The notes: a model not told the origin generated them from the sequence alone. A stretch of 38,871 bases of DNA from JBPOIS01 sp052034295 (GCA_052034295.1 JBPOIS010000146.1:1-38871), one strand, 5' to 3'. Shown: positions 17,339-26,184, counted from the stretch's first letter. A program made the numbers and translations.

Positions 17339-18090
17339 TTGGCTCCCCCACTGGTACTGGTCGCCACGGTGGTGGTGGGCGTGGTGGTGGTCACCGCAGT
17401 GGTGGTGGTCGTCGTCGTGGTCTGTTGCACCACGGCACCGGGGGCGGCCACAACCGCAGGCGCTGCCGGAGCACCCGGCTGTCCTTCTGCACCTGGCTCA
17501 GCCACCGGCGGCTCTTCCAGGTCCACGGTGATGATGAAGGCACCATAGGCTTCTTCAGGGCGTGGCGCCACACCGCCAGACTGGGTCGGATCGATGGGCT
17601 TCGGGGTCGCACCCGTGTAGGAATTCATGAAGGCGTTGCGGAACCAGACGGAGTTTTCCAGGTTGCGGATCAGCTCCGACACGGTATTGGGGCTTTCTGC
17701 CTTGCCTTCGATGGTGAACTTGTCGTCCTTGCGGGCAAACTTGGTCAGGTACATGTTGGCCGGGATCAACCGGGCCAGTTCATCAAACACCCGCACCGAC
17801 ACCGGACGCTTGCCCTGCAGGTCCTGGATCACCTTCATGCGCTCGATGATCTGGTCGCGGCGCTCCTGCAGGCCCTTGAGGCTCTCCAGCTGGCGGTCCA
17901 GCTCACTGTTGGCGGTGGTGACCATCTGGTTGGCCTGGAGCTGGTCGTCCAGCTTGGACTGGTAAAACATCCACACCATGCCGGCCATCACCAGCGACAG
18001 CAAAAAGGTCGCGGCACAGATGATCAGGAATTCTTTCTTGCGCTGCTCACGGAGTTCTGCACGCCATGGCAGCAGGTTGATTTTTGCCAT
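17335..18090 (-). CDS. pilN: Type IV pilus inner membrane protein PilN
   Basis: 251 aa. Residues 4-10 are the INLLPWR motif that inserts into PilM in the cytoplasm; a transmembrane helix spans about 21-43; a coiled coil and a ferredoxin-like periplasmic domain follow (RVFDELARLIPANMYL...FTIEGKAESPNTVSELIRNLE). About 60 C-terminal residues are low complexity: Pro/Ala/Gly-rich, then a nearly pure threonine run (224-241) ending TSGGAK. Core PilN is about 190 aa, so this tail is extra. Its ATG directly follows the pilM stop (TAA-ATG at 18093-18088) and its stop overlaps pilO. Confidence 0.95.
   Translation of the reverse strand: MAKINLLPWRAELREQRKKEFLIICAATFLLSLVMAGMVWMFYQSKLDDQLQANQMVTTANSELDRQLESLKGLQERRDQIIERMKVIQDLQGKRPVSVRVFDELARLIPANMYLTKFARKDDKFTIEGKAESPNTVSELIRNLENSVWFRNAFMNSYTGATPKPIDPTQSGGVAPRPEEAYGAFIITVDLEEPPVAEPGAEGQPGAPAAPAVVAAPGAVVQQTTTTTTTTAVTTTTPTTTVATSTSGGAK
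17368..17421. repeat. Threonine-codon triplet repeat in pilN
   Basis: Runs of ACC and ACG triplets on the minus strand (GGT/CGT on plus) encode T8-A-V-T4-P-T3 at PilN residues 224-241. Each run is an in-frame simple repeat, so slippage would change tail length without breaking the frame. It is not a CRISPR: units are 3 nt with no spacers. Confidence 0.75.
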
Positions 18091-19149
18091 TTAGTCAAAA
18101 CTCCGCAGGGCCAGTCCACACGCAATCATCAGGGCCGGCGCGTCGTTTTCGATCGCGCTGGTGTTGATCTGACTGGCAAAATTCATGTGCATGAACGGGT
18201 TGGCGACGCTGACCCGGTTGCCGAGTTTTTCATGGACCAGACGCGCCAGGCCCGGAATGTTGGCACTGCCCCCCGACAGCAGGATGTGGTCCACATCATT
18301 GTACTGGCTGGAGGAAAAGAAGAACTGCAGGGAGCGGGTCACCTGTTGCACCACCGCTTCCATGAAGGGGCGCAGCACTTCGGATTCATAATCATCCGGA
18401 AGATTGCCCTCTTTTTTGGCACGGTTGGCTTCGTCGACAGACAGGCCATAACGGCGCTGGATGTCTTCGGTGAGCTGCTTGCCGCCAAACAGCTGTTCGC
18501 GGGTGTAGATGATCTGCTCGTCCTTGACCACATGCAGGGTGGTCATGGTGTGGCCGATGTCCACGATCGCCACCAGCTCGGGCAGGCCGTGCAGGTGGTC
18601 CACCAGCAGCGCAAAAGCCCGCTCGATGGCCAGCGCCTCGACATCCACGACCTTGGCGGTCAGTCCACCGACTTCCAGGGCATCCACCCGCTGTTCGATG
18701 TTTTCGGTCCGGGAAGCCGCCAGCAGCACACTGACCCGCTCGGGGTTGCTGGGGGACGGTCCAACCACATCAAAATCCAGGTTCACTTCGGCCAGGGGAT
18801 AGGGAATGTACTGGTCCGCATCCAGACGGATCTGGTTCTCGCGCTCGTCATCGTTCATGTTGGCATCCATGTCGATGACCTTGGTGATGACGGCGGAACC
18901 GGACACCGCGACGGCAGCGTTGCGCGACACCGGCTGCACCCGGGCCACCAGACGGTCGATGGCTTCACCCACCGCCTCGATGTCGGCAATGTTCTTTTCG
19001 ACCACTGCATTGGCTGGCAGTGGCTCTACTCCATAGCTCTCAACCCGGTAACGCCCATCCTGGAGACTCAGCTCCAGCAACTTGACCGAAGTCGAGCTAA
19101 TGTCTAGCCCAACCAAGCTAGAGTTTCGCTTTCGACCAAATGAAATCAC
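18091..19149 (-). CDS. pilM: Type IV pilus assembly protein PilM
   Basis: 352 aa, cytoplasmic actin-like (FtsA fold) ATPase that binds the N-terminus of PilN and couples the cytoplasmic pilus motors to the PilNOP complex. Phosphate-1 loop VGLDISSTSVKLLEL (13-27), phosphate-2 loop VAIVDIGHTMTTLHV and adenosine motif ILLSGGSANIPGLARLV are visible. The start is GTG at 19149, with AGGGA 6 nt upstream and a charged lead-in (FGRKRNSS) typical of PilM. It opens the pilMNOPQ-aroKB-SPOR operon and diverges from ponA across 174 nt. Confidence 0.95.
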   Translation of the reverse strand: MISFGRKRNSSLVGLDISSTSVKLLELSLQDGRYRVESYGVEPLPANAVVEKNIADIEAVGEAIDRLVARVQPVSRNAAVAVSGSAVITKVIDMDANMNDDERENQIRLDADQYIPYPLAEVNLDFDVVGPSPSNPERVSVLLAASRTENIEQRVDALEVGGLTAKVVDVEALAIERAFALLVDHLHGLPELVAIVDIGHTMTTLHVVKDEQIIYTREQLFGGKQLTEDIQRRYGLSVDEANRAKKEGNLPDDYESEVLRPFMEAVVQQVTRSLQFFFSSSQYNDVDHILLSGGSANIPGLARLVHEKLGNRVSVANPFMHMNFASQINTSAIENDAPALMIACGLALRSFD

Positions 19150-19170
19150 TCTGCGTCCCTTTTATAGTTC

Positions 19171-19185
19171 TGTCCACCCTGGACA
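19171..19185. promoter_or_regulatory. Palindrome between pilM and ponA (possible operator)
   Basis: Perfect inverted repeat TGTCCA-CCC-TGGACA, 22 nt before the pilM start codon and inside the pilM leader if the upstream promoter is right. It may bind a regulator or form a small mRNA hairpin just before the ribosome binding site. No regulator can be named. Confidence 0.4.
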
Positions 19186-19220
19186 ACGATCATCTCTGAC
19201 CAGTTGCCAATTCGCTGACA

Positions 19221-19249
19221 CTCTTATCAGACTTAGCCCGGGCAGACAA
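19221..19249 (-). promoter_or_regulatory. Candidate pilM operon promoter
   Basis: Minus strand -35 TTGTCT (19249-19244), 17-nt spacer, -10 TAAGAG (19226-19221) with a TG just before it (extended -10 character). Both boxes are partial matches. A TATAAA string at 19166-19161 is a better -10 by sequence but would start transcription after the ribosome binding site. Confidence 0.3.
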
Positions 19250-19280
19250 GTGACACGCCAGCGGTACTTGCAGGTATACT
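19250..19280 (+). promoter_or_regulatory. Candidate ponA promoter
   Basis: GTGACA (19250-19255) and TATACT (19275-19280; 5 of 6) with a long 19-nt spacer, placing the start near 19287, a 37-nt leader. The -35 abuts the candidate pilM -35, so the two promoters would be back to back. Confidence 0.35.
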
Positions 19281-19323
19281 GCCCATACCCCGGTCCCCAT
19301 TTGGCTATTAAATCCCAGTCACG

Positions 19324-21984
19324 ATGAAAAAGCTATCGAACTCCGGCTGGATTCAGCCCCTCTTTGCGATTTTGGTTGTGATGCTGTTGGCATTGCCTGT
19401 GGGTTTTTATGGGGCCTACCTCTACACCATGCCCGGCCTGCCGAGCATCGAAAGCCTGAAGTCCGCACCGATCGAAATGCCGATGCAGGTGTACACCCGC
19501 GATGGCAAGCTGATTGGAGAGTTCGGCGAAAAATTATCAGATCCAGTGATTTACAAACAAATCCCCCCACAGATGGTGCACGCTTTCCTGGCGGCAGAAG
19601 ATGCCACGTTTTTCAGCCACAGTGGCATCAGCATCAAGGGCCTGGGCCGGGCCGTCACCGAAGCCCTGCAGGGTTCGGGCAGCCAGACGGGCGGCTCGAC
19701 CATCACCATGCAGGTGGCCAAAAACTATTTTTTGTCGCCTGAGCGCACCATCAAGCGCAAGATGACCGAAATCTTTCTGGCCCGTGAGATTGAACGCAAC
19801 CTGACCAAGCCAGAAATCTTCACCCTGTACGTCAACAAGATTTTCCTCGGCCAGCACGCCTACGGCATCTCGGCGGCGGCACGGGTCTATTACAACAAAC
19901 GCCTGCAGGACCTGAGCATCGCCGAAATGGCCATGATTGCCGGCCTGCCCAAGGCCCCCTCCAAATACAACCCGGTGGTGAACCCCAAGCGGGCCCTGGA
20001 GCGGCGCAACTGGATCATTGGCCGCATGCTGCAGCTGGGCTACATCACCCCGGCCCAGTACCGGCAGGCCGTGGCGGCCCCGCTGGGCCTGAACCTGTAC
20101 GACCGCAAGCTGGATTTTGAAGCCCCTTATCTGGCGGAAATGGTCCGCAGCGAGATGGTGGAAAACTTCGGCCCGCAGGTGCTCAACTCCGGCTGGAAAA
20201 TCTACACCACCGTCAGCAGCCACCGGCAGGCCCTTGCGGTGGATGCCGTCAAGCGCGGCATCGAAGCCTATGACCTGCGCCATGGCTGGCGCGGCGTGGA
20301 GGCCAAAGGCAAGCCCCTGACTGATTTTGTCCCGGTGGGCAATCTGCTGCCGGCCCAGGTCACCAAGGTGGCCAGCAAGAGCATTGAGGTGCGCCTGCAG
20401 AGCGGCGACAGCGTGACCCTGCCCTGGAGCGCGATGAACTGGGCGCGCCGCTATTACAGCGCCGACCGGGTGGGCGGCGGCTACGCCAGTCCGGCCCAGA
20501 TGGTCGAGGTGGGTGACATCGTCCGCATCCGCCCCCAGAACGATGGCAAAAGCTGGAAGCTCGCCCAGCTGCCCAGGGTGCAGGCCCAGCTGATTGCGCT
20601 GGACCCCACCAACGGGGCGATAGAGGCCGTGGTGGGGGGATATGACTTTGCCCAGAGCAAATTCAACCGCAGCATCCAGGGCTGGCGTCAGCCCGGTTCC
20701 ACCATCAAGCCGTTCATCTATTCGCTGGCACTGGAGCGGGGCTACACGCCGCTGAGCACCGTGCAGGACAGTCCGCTGCGGGTCGGCAAATGGCGTCCCC
20801 AGAACTCCGATGGCCGCTTCATGGGTGCGATCACCCTGCGCCGGGCGCTGTACCTGTCGCGCAATCTGGTGTCGATCCGCCTGCTGGATGCCGTGGGCAT
20901 TGAGCGGGCGCGCACCTACATCAGCCATTTTGGCCTGGTCAAATCCGAGCTGCCGGCCAACCTGACCCTGGCGCTGGGCACGGCGCAGGCCCTGCCGGTG
21001 CAGATTGCCACCGGCTATGCAGCCTTTGCCAATGGCGGCTATCGGGTGCAGCCGTATTTCATCGACCGGGTGCTCGACGACCGCGATCAGGAGGTGTTCA
21101 AGGCCGATCCAGTGCGGGTGTGCCGCACCTGTGTGCTGGATTCGGATCGCCCCGTGGTCGCCACCTCGGCTGAACCGACGGCGGATGCCACCCCGGTGGA
21201 CCCGTCAGCCAGCCAGCCAGCCGCCGCAGACGTCGCGCCGGACAGCAGTCCTTTTCCGCAGGCGCAGCGCATCATGAAACCCGCTGCCGCCTACAACATG
21301 GCCAACATCCTGCGCGATGTGGTCCTGCACGGGACTGCCCGCGCCGCACTGAAAATGGGCCGTGACGACATCGGTGGCAAGACGGGCACCACCAATGCTG
21401 CCAAGGATGCCTGGTGTTCTGGCTGTCACCCCACACTGGTGGCCGTGGCGTGGGTGGGCTTTGACCAGCCCTCCACCCTGGGCCGCCGCGAGTATGGTGG
21501 TGTGGCTGCGCTGCCAATCTGGACCGAGTTTATGGACAAGGCGCTGGAGGGGGCACCACGCCAGTGGGTGACCCTGCAGGGCACCACCGAAAAAGCCCCA
21601 CGCACCGAAGCCGACCTGCAACAGCAGGCCGATCGTGAAGAAAACTACCTCAAATCACAGGCTGCCCTGCTGACTCCGCCACTGGCACGGGTCATCTACC
21701 GTGCGGTGGCGGCCCAGCCAGCCCAGCCCCAGACCAAAGAGCCTGTGTGGCCCAGTCCAGCCGCTGCGCCTGCAACGGATCAGCCCGCCCCGCCTGTGAC
21801 CGGTCCTGCCCCATTGGCCAGTACAGCAGCGGCCCCCACCGCAGCACCTTCTGCTGCAGAAGCCGAAGCCCGGCGGCGTGCCTTGCTGGAGGCTCAGGCC
21901 AAGGCCCAGCAGCGCCGTGAACAGGCCAGCCTGCGCAACAGCACCGGCCAACCGGTCATCGATCCGTTTGACCAGCGTCCCTGA
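19324..21984 (+). CDS. mrcA: Penicillin-binding protein 1A (class A bifunctional PBP)
   Basis: 886 aa peptidoglycan glycosyltransferase/transpeptidase. One N-terminal membrane helix (about 11-34); GT51 domain with catalytic E92 (AAEDATFFSHSG) and GGSTITMQ (123-130); an OB-like insert; transpeptidase with active serine S459 (PGSTIKP, K462), S512-R513-N514 and K686-T-G-T. After the last motif a long Ala/Pro/Gln-rich tail (about 780-886) ends in a charged stretch. Two CxxC pairs are odd: C600/C603 before a low-complexity insert, and C698/C701 (WCSGCHP) where many PBP1A proteins have aromatic residues. No good Shine-Dalgarno sequence precedes the ATG, which is chosen because MKKLSNSGWI begins a normal membrane anchor. 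ponA beside pilMNOPQ is the usual arrangement in Pseudomonadales. The stop lies inside the convergent pump gene. Confidence 0.96.
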   Translation: MKKLSNSGWIQPLFAILVVMLLALPVGFYGAYLYTMPGLPSIESLKSAPIEMPMQVYTRDGKLIGEFGEKLSDPVIYKQIPPQMVHAFLAAEDATFFSHSGISIKGLGRAVTEALQGSGSQTGGSTITMQVAKNYFLSPERTIKRKMTEIFLAREIERNLTKPEIFTLYVNKIFLGQHAYGISAAARVYYNKRLQDLSIAEMAMIAGLPKAPSKYNPVVNPKRALERRNWIIGRMLQLGYITPAQYRQAVAAPLGLNLYDRKLDFEAPYLAEMVRSEMVENFGPQVLNSGWKIYTTVSSHRQALAVDAVKRGIEAYDLRHGWRGVEAKGKPLTDFVPVGNLLPAQVTKVASKSIEVRLQSGDSVTLPWSAMNWARRYYSADRVGGGYASPAQMVEVGDIVRIRPQNDGKSWKLAQLPRVQAQLIALDPTNGAIEAVVGGYDFAQSKFNRSIQGWRQPGSTIKPFIYSLALERGYTPLSTVQDSPLRVGKWRPQNSDGRFMGAITLRRALYLSRNLVSIRLLDAVGIERARTYISHFGLVKSELPANLTLALGTAQALPVQIATGYAAFANGGYRVQPYFIDRVLDDRDQEVFKADPVRVCRTCVLDSDRPVVATSAEPTADATPVDPSASQPAAADVAPDSSPFPQAQRIMKPAAAYNMANILRDVVLHGTARAALKMGRDDIGGKTGTTNAAKDAWCSGCHPTLVAVAWVGFDQPSTLGRREYGGVAALPIWTEFMDKALEGAPRQWVTLQGTTEKAPRTEADLQQQADREENYLKSQAALLTPPLARVIYRAVAAQPAQPQTKEPVWPSPAAAPATDQPAPPVTGPAPLASTAAAPTAAPSAAEAEARRRALLEAQAKAQQRREQASLRNSTGQPVIDPFDQRP

Positions 21985-24900
21985 GCCTGGCCCCCAACGC
22001 CCGGTTCAGCCACACATACAGCACTGGCGTGGTGAGCAGCGTCAGCACCTGACTGAGCAGCAGCCCGCCAACCACGGCCACCCCCAGGGGGCGGCGCAGC
22101 TCACTGCCCTCGCCAACCGACAGAATCAGCGGCAAAGCCCCCAGCAGTGCGGCCAGGGTGGTCATCAGAATAGGCCTGAACCGTTCTACGGCTGCGGCCA
22201 CGGCCGCCTGGGACAGGTCCATGCCCTGCTGGTGTGCCACCCGGGCAAAATCCACCAGCAGGATGCCGTTTTTTTTCACGATGCCAATCAACAGCAGCAG
22301 CCCAATCAGCGCCATCACATCCAGGGGAAAGCCGCCCAGCCACAGCGCCAGCAACGCCCCCAGCCCCGCAGACGGCAGCGTGGAGAGGATCACCAGCGGA
22401 TCGCGCCAGTCTTCATACAGCACGCCCAGAATCACATACACCGCCAGCAGCGCCGCCAGAATCAGCCAGGGCTGGGACTGCAGTGATTCCAGGAAAGCCT
22501 GCGCACTGCCCGAATAACTGAGGCGCACCTCGGGGGGGTTCTGCAGCTGTTGCTGCAGCCGGGCGATCGCGGCCGTGGCGTCCCCCAAGGCCGCACCGGG
22601 ACGAACATTGAAGCTGATGGTCGTGGCTGGATACAGGCCGGCATGGTCGATCTGGGCCGGGGTTGCCGTATCGGGCAAGAGCCGGGCCACCCGGTCCAGC
22701 GGCACCAGCCCGCCAGTGACCGGGGACCGCACCACCAGCTGCGACAACAGGCTACGATCACGCGGCAGGCGCTCATCCACCGTCAGCAGGATGCGATACT
22801 GGCCCAGTGCAGTCTGATAGCCCCCCACCCGCCGCAGCCCAAAGGCGTCATACAGCACCGCGTCCAGATCAGCCACGCTCAGGCCATAGCGGGCCGCCTC
22901 CTGACGGTCAAAGGACAGCATGGTGCTGACCCCGCCCAGACGCAGCTCACTGTTGACCTCGGTCAGTACTGGCTGCTGCTGCATGGCCTGGCTGAGCCGT
23001 CCCGCCCACATCCGCAGCAAGGCCGGATCGGTGGCTGTCAGCGTCAGCTGATAACTGCTGCGCCCACTGCCCACCCCCAGATTCAGTTCCTGGGCTGGTT
23101 TGAGGCTCAGCCGTACCGCCCTGACTGCAGCCAACTGCGGCTTGATGTGCTCAGCCCATTGCTGCGCACTGAGCTGGCGCTCTCGCCGGGGTTTCAGGGT
23201 GATCATGAACCGGCCTGTGGACAAGCTCTGGCTGCCGCCGGTGGACCCCACCGAAAATGCATACGACGCCACATCCGGGTCGCGGGCCACAATCGCGGCC
23301 AGCGCCTTCTGCGCTTGCACCATGTCGGCAAAACTGATGGTCTCCTGACTGGCGCGGGTGGTGCCCTGCAAAAACCCGGTGTCCTGCTCGGGGATAAAGC
23401 CCCTGGGCAGTTGCAGAAACAGCAGCACGGTCAGCCCCAGCGTGGCCGCAAACACCCCCAGCCCCAGCCAGGGACGGCGCATCCAGCCCTGCAAAAACCG
23501 CCCATAGGCCGCAGTCAGCCGGGCAAGCCAGCCCGACTGAGATTGCGGTGGAACATGCTGGCCAAAACGCGCCAGCAGCATTGGTGCCAGACTGAGCGAA
23601 ACTGCGATCGACACCAGCACTGCCAGACTCAGGGTCAGGGCGAATTCCCGGAACAGCCGTCCCAGAATGCCCTCCATGAACAGCAGCGGGATAAACACCG
23701 CAATCAGTGACAGGCTGATGCTGATGACCGTAAAACCGATCTCGCGTGAACCGGTCAGTGCCGCCTGCAGCGCAGACAGGCCCCGCTCCTGATGGCGGTG
23801 GATGTTTTCCACCACCACAATCGCATCATCGACCACGAACCCTGTGGCAATGATCAGCGCCATCAGCGACAGGTTATTCAGGCTAAAGCCAAGCACGGCC
23901 ATCCCGGCAAAGGTGGCCACCAGTGACACGGCAAGCACCGCCGCCACCACCAGAGTGGCCGACCACTGGCGCAAAAACAGCGCCATCACCGCCACCACCA
24001 GCGCCATGGTCAACAGCAGGGTGATTTCCACCTCATGCAGGGTGGTGCGGATGGTGCGGGTGCGGTCATTCAGCACACTGATGTCCACCGACGCCGGCAG
24101 GCTGGCCTGTAGACCGGGCAGTGCGGCCATCACCCGGTCCACGGTCTGCACCACATTGGCATCCGGCTGGCGGCTGATGCTCAGGTTCAAACCACGGCGG
24201 CCATTTTGTTCGGCGTACACATACGGGGTTTCGCTGCGCTGCTCGACCCGCGCCACATCGCCCAGACGCAGCTGCTGCCCCTGCACATCGCGCAGCACCA
24301 GATTGGCATAATCCCGGGGCTGGGTGAGTTGGTCATTGGCCTCCAGGGTGGTGGTCTGACGGGCACCGTACAAAGTGCCCTTGGGCTGATTCTGGCTGGC
24401 CTGGGCAATCCGCTGGCGCAGGTCCGCCAGGGTCAGACCATGCGCAGCCAGACGCACCGGGTCGGCACTGATCCACAGCGCAGGACGCTGTTGACCAAAA
24501 ATGTTCACCTCCCCCACGCCCTGGATCTGCGCCAGTTGCCGGGCCAGCTGGGTGTCGACCAGGTCCGACAACGTGGTCAGTGGCAGGTCCGGGGAATAGA
24601 CATTGAGGATCAACACCGGGGCATCGGCCGGATTGACCTTGCGCCACGTCGGCGGACTGGTCATCTCAGCCGGCAGGTCACGCTGGGCGCTGTTCAGCGC
24701 CGCCTGCACCTCCTGAATGGCCTGATCAAGTTTTTTGTCCAGCTCAAACTGCACCGTGATGCTGGTGCTGCCCTGCGTGCTGGTGGACGTCATTTCCTTG
24801 ATGCCTGCGATGCCGGACAGCTCGTTTTCCAGTGGCGTGGCCACCGCAGTCGCCATGGTGTCTGGACTGGCCCCGGACAGGCTGGCTGAGATGCGCAGGG

Positions 24901-25030
24901 TGGGAAATTCAGCCTGCGGCAGGGAAGCCACCGGCAGCCGCCAGAAGGCCAGTGCCCCCAGCAGCACCAGGGTCAGGGTCAACAGCAGCGTGGCCACAGG
25001 CCGGTGAATGAACCATGCAGAGACATTCAT
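21956..25030 (-). CDS. RND efflux pump, inner membrane subunit (MdtC/MuxC-like)
   Basis: 1024 aa, full length for an HAE1-family proton-driven drug exporter of the AcrB fold: 12 predicted membrane helices and two large periplasmic loops. The proton relay is intact: D401-D402 in TGFVVDDAIVVVENI (AcrB D407/D408) and K919/K920 in GIVKKNGILLVDFA (AcrB K940 region). The N-terminus (NVSAWFIHRPVATLLL) and the C-terminal half resemble the MdtB/MdtC branch more than AcrB. Its ATG overlaps the adaptor stop as ATGA (25027-25030). The last 29 nt overlap the end of the convergent ponA gene. No outer membrane channel gene is present, so a TolC-like partner is presumably encoded elsewhere. Substrates cannot be inferred. 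Confidence 0.93.
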   Translation of the reverse strand: MNVSAWFIHRPVATLLLTLTLVLLGALAFWRLPVASLPQAEFPTLRISASLSGASPDTMATAVATPLENELSGIAGIKEMTSTSTQGSTSITVQFELDKKLDQAIQEVQAALNSAQRDLPAEMTSPPTWRKVNPADAPVLILNVYSPDLPLTTLSDLVDTQLARQLAQIQGVGEVNIFGQQRPALWISADPVRLAAHGLTLADLRQRIAQASQNQPKGTLYGARQTTTLEANDQLTQPRDYANLVLRDVQGQQLRLGDVARVEQRSETPYVYAEQNGRRGLNLSISRQPDANVVQTVDRVMAALPGLQASLPASVDISVLNDRTRTIRTTLHEVEITLLLTMALVVAVMALFLRQWSATLVVAAVLAVSLVATFAGMAVLGFSLNNLSLMALIIATGFVVDDAIVVVENIHRHQERGLSALQAALTGSREIGFTVISISLSLIAVFIPLLFMEGILGRLFREFALTLSLAVLVSIAVSLSLAPMLLARFGQHVPPQSQSGWLARLTAAYGRFLQGWMRRPWLGLGVFAATLGLTVLLFLQLPRGFIPEQDTGFLQGTTRASQETISFADMVQAQKALAAIVARDPDVASYAFSVGSTGGSQSLSTGRFMITLKPRRERQLSAQQWAEHIKPQLAAVRAVRLSLKPAQELNLGVGSGRSSYQLTLTATDPALLRMWAGRLSQAMQQQPVLTEVNSELRLGGVSTMLSFDRQEAARYGLSVADLDAVLYDAFGLRRVGGYQTALGQYRILLTVDERLPRDRSLLSQLVVRSPVTGGLVPLDRVARLLPDTATPAQIDHAGLYPATTISFNVRPGAALGDATAAIARLQQQLQNPPEVRLSYSGSAQAFLESLQSQPWLILAALLAVYVILGVLYEDWRDPLVILSTLPSAGLGALLALWLGGFPLDVMALIGLLLLIGIVKKNGILLVDFARVAHQQGMDLSQAAVAAAVERFRPILMTTLAALLGALPLILSVGEGSELRRPLGVAVVGGLLLSQVLTLLTTPVLYVWLNRALGARLRDAGQTDR

Positions 25031-26184
25031 GGCGCCGGACCTCCGCGCCCGGCCACCACGCTCAGGGCCACCCCTTCCTTGATGCGGCCAAAGCCACTGC
25101 GCACCACGGCGATGCCCTCAGGCAACCCATCCACCACCGCCAGCTCACCAACCTGTTCCCTGAGCGCCACCGGGATTTTTCGGGCCCGCCCCTGCTGCAA
25201 CGTCCAGACAAAATACCCCTCGGGTCCCTGCTGCAGCGCAGGCATGGGCACCGTCATCACCTGCGGCAGGGTACGCACCTGCACGCGCACCTTCACCGAT
25301 TGACCCGCAAAAAACTGCTGCCGGGCATTGTCCACCAGCACACGCACGGGCAGGCTGGCCGTGCTGGACTGGACCTGACTGTCCACCCGGTCGATCCGGC
25401 CGGTGGCCAGCCGCACGGGTTGCTGCAGGCTCCAGATTTCCACGGGACGGCCGAGCACCGCCTGCTGGTTCAGGCTGGTTTCCGGCAGGCCAAAATCCAC
25501 CGCCATCGGCTGGGTCTGGGTCAGGGTCACCAGCCCTTGAGGATCGCTGGGGCTGACCTGGGCACCCACTGAAACCTGCTTCAGGCCCAGTTGCCCACTG
25601 AACGGGGCATAAATCTGCCGCTGGGCTTCATTCCATTGTTTACCCTGCAGCTGGGCCAGTACGGCCTGACGCTGGGACTGCAACTGGCGCACCGTGCTGC
25701 GGGCCTGCTCGGCTTCCTGCCCTGACACCGCCTGTAGCTTGAGCAACTGCTCATACCGGGATTGTTCCGTACGGGCCGTGGCCAGTGCAGTGTCCAATCG
25801 AGCCAGCTCAGCCTGGGTGCTGAGGCGCTCAGACAGGGCCTGACCGGCATCCAGCGCTGCCAGCAACTGGCCCTTGCGCACCCACTGTCCATCCTGGAAA
25901 TACAGCCTCCGGACCTGTCCACTGACCTGTGGACGGATCACCACCTGCTCCAGCGGGCGTACCTGGGCTGCCAGCTCACGCCAGTCCACCAGATCCTGCC
26001 GCTGGCTGGTCTGCACGCTGACCCGTACCGCAGCCAAACGGTCGGACGGTGCAGGCCGGGGGGCGGGATGGCGCGATGTGGCCCAGAGGGACAGCAGCCC
26101 CAACGCCCCCAGGATCAGCACGATCCAGACGGATTTGCGCGCGAGCTGCGCCCTGTTTGCCAAAATCGCCATGGCCTCCTGCAT
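25027..26184 (-). CDS. RND efflux periplasmic adaptor (MFP) subunit
   Basis: About 385 aa. An uncleaved membrane anchor (residues about 18-37, SVWIVLILGALGLLSLW) is followed by the classical order: beta-barrel lead strand, first lipoyl half (VVIRPQVSGQVRRLYFQDGQ), alpha hairpin (about 115-190, Gln/Glu/Arg-rich), second lipoyl half (IYAPFSGQLGLKQVSVGAQV), beta barrel and membrane-proximal domain. It links the pump to an outer membrane channel. The start is uncertain: ATG at 26184 (weak GGA 9-12 nt upstream) is used; ATG at 26172 has a strong AGGAGG but only 2 nt away, and TTG at 26193 is also open. No lipobox is present. It heads a two-gene operon with the pump. Confidence 0.92.
   Translation of the reverse strand: MQEAMAILANRAQLARKSVWIVLILGALGLLSLWATSRHPAPRPAPSDRLAAVRVSVQTSQRQDLVDWRELAAQVRPLEQVVIRPQVSGQVRRLYFQDGQWVRKGQLLAALDAGQALSERLSTQAELARLDTALATARTEQSRYEQLLKLQAVSGQEAEQARSTVRQLQSQRQAVLAQLQGKQWNEAQRQIYAPFSGQLGLKQVSVGAQVSPSDPQGLVTLTQTQPMAVDFGLPETSLNQQAVLGRPVEIWSLQQPVRLATGRIDRVDSQVQSSTASLPVRVLVDNARQQFFAGQSVKVRVQVRTLPQVMTVPMPALQQGPEGYFVWTLQQGRARKIPVALREQVGELAVVDGLPEGIAVVRSGFGRIKEGVALSVVAGRGGPAP

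Noticed and set aside
17368..17421. Repeat array resembling a CRISPR or tandem repeat element
   Set aside because: Units are single codons in frame within pilN, with no spacers or flanking cas genes.
19161..19166. TATAAA as -10 of pilM
   Set aside because: Transcription would start about 5 nt before the GTG and after the ribosome binding site.
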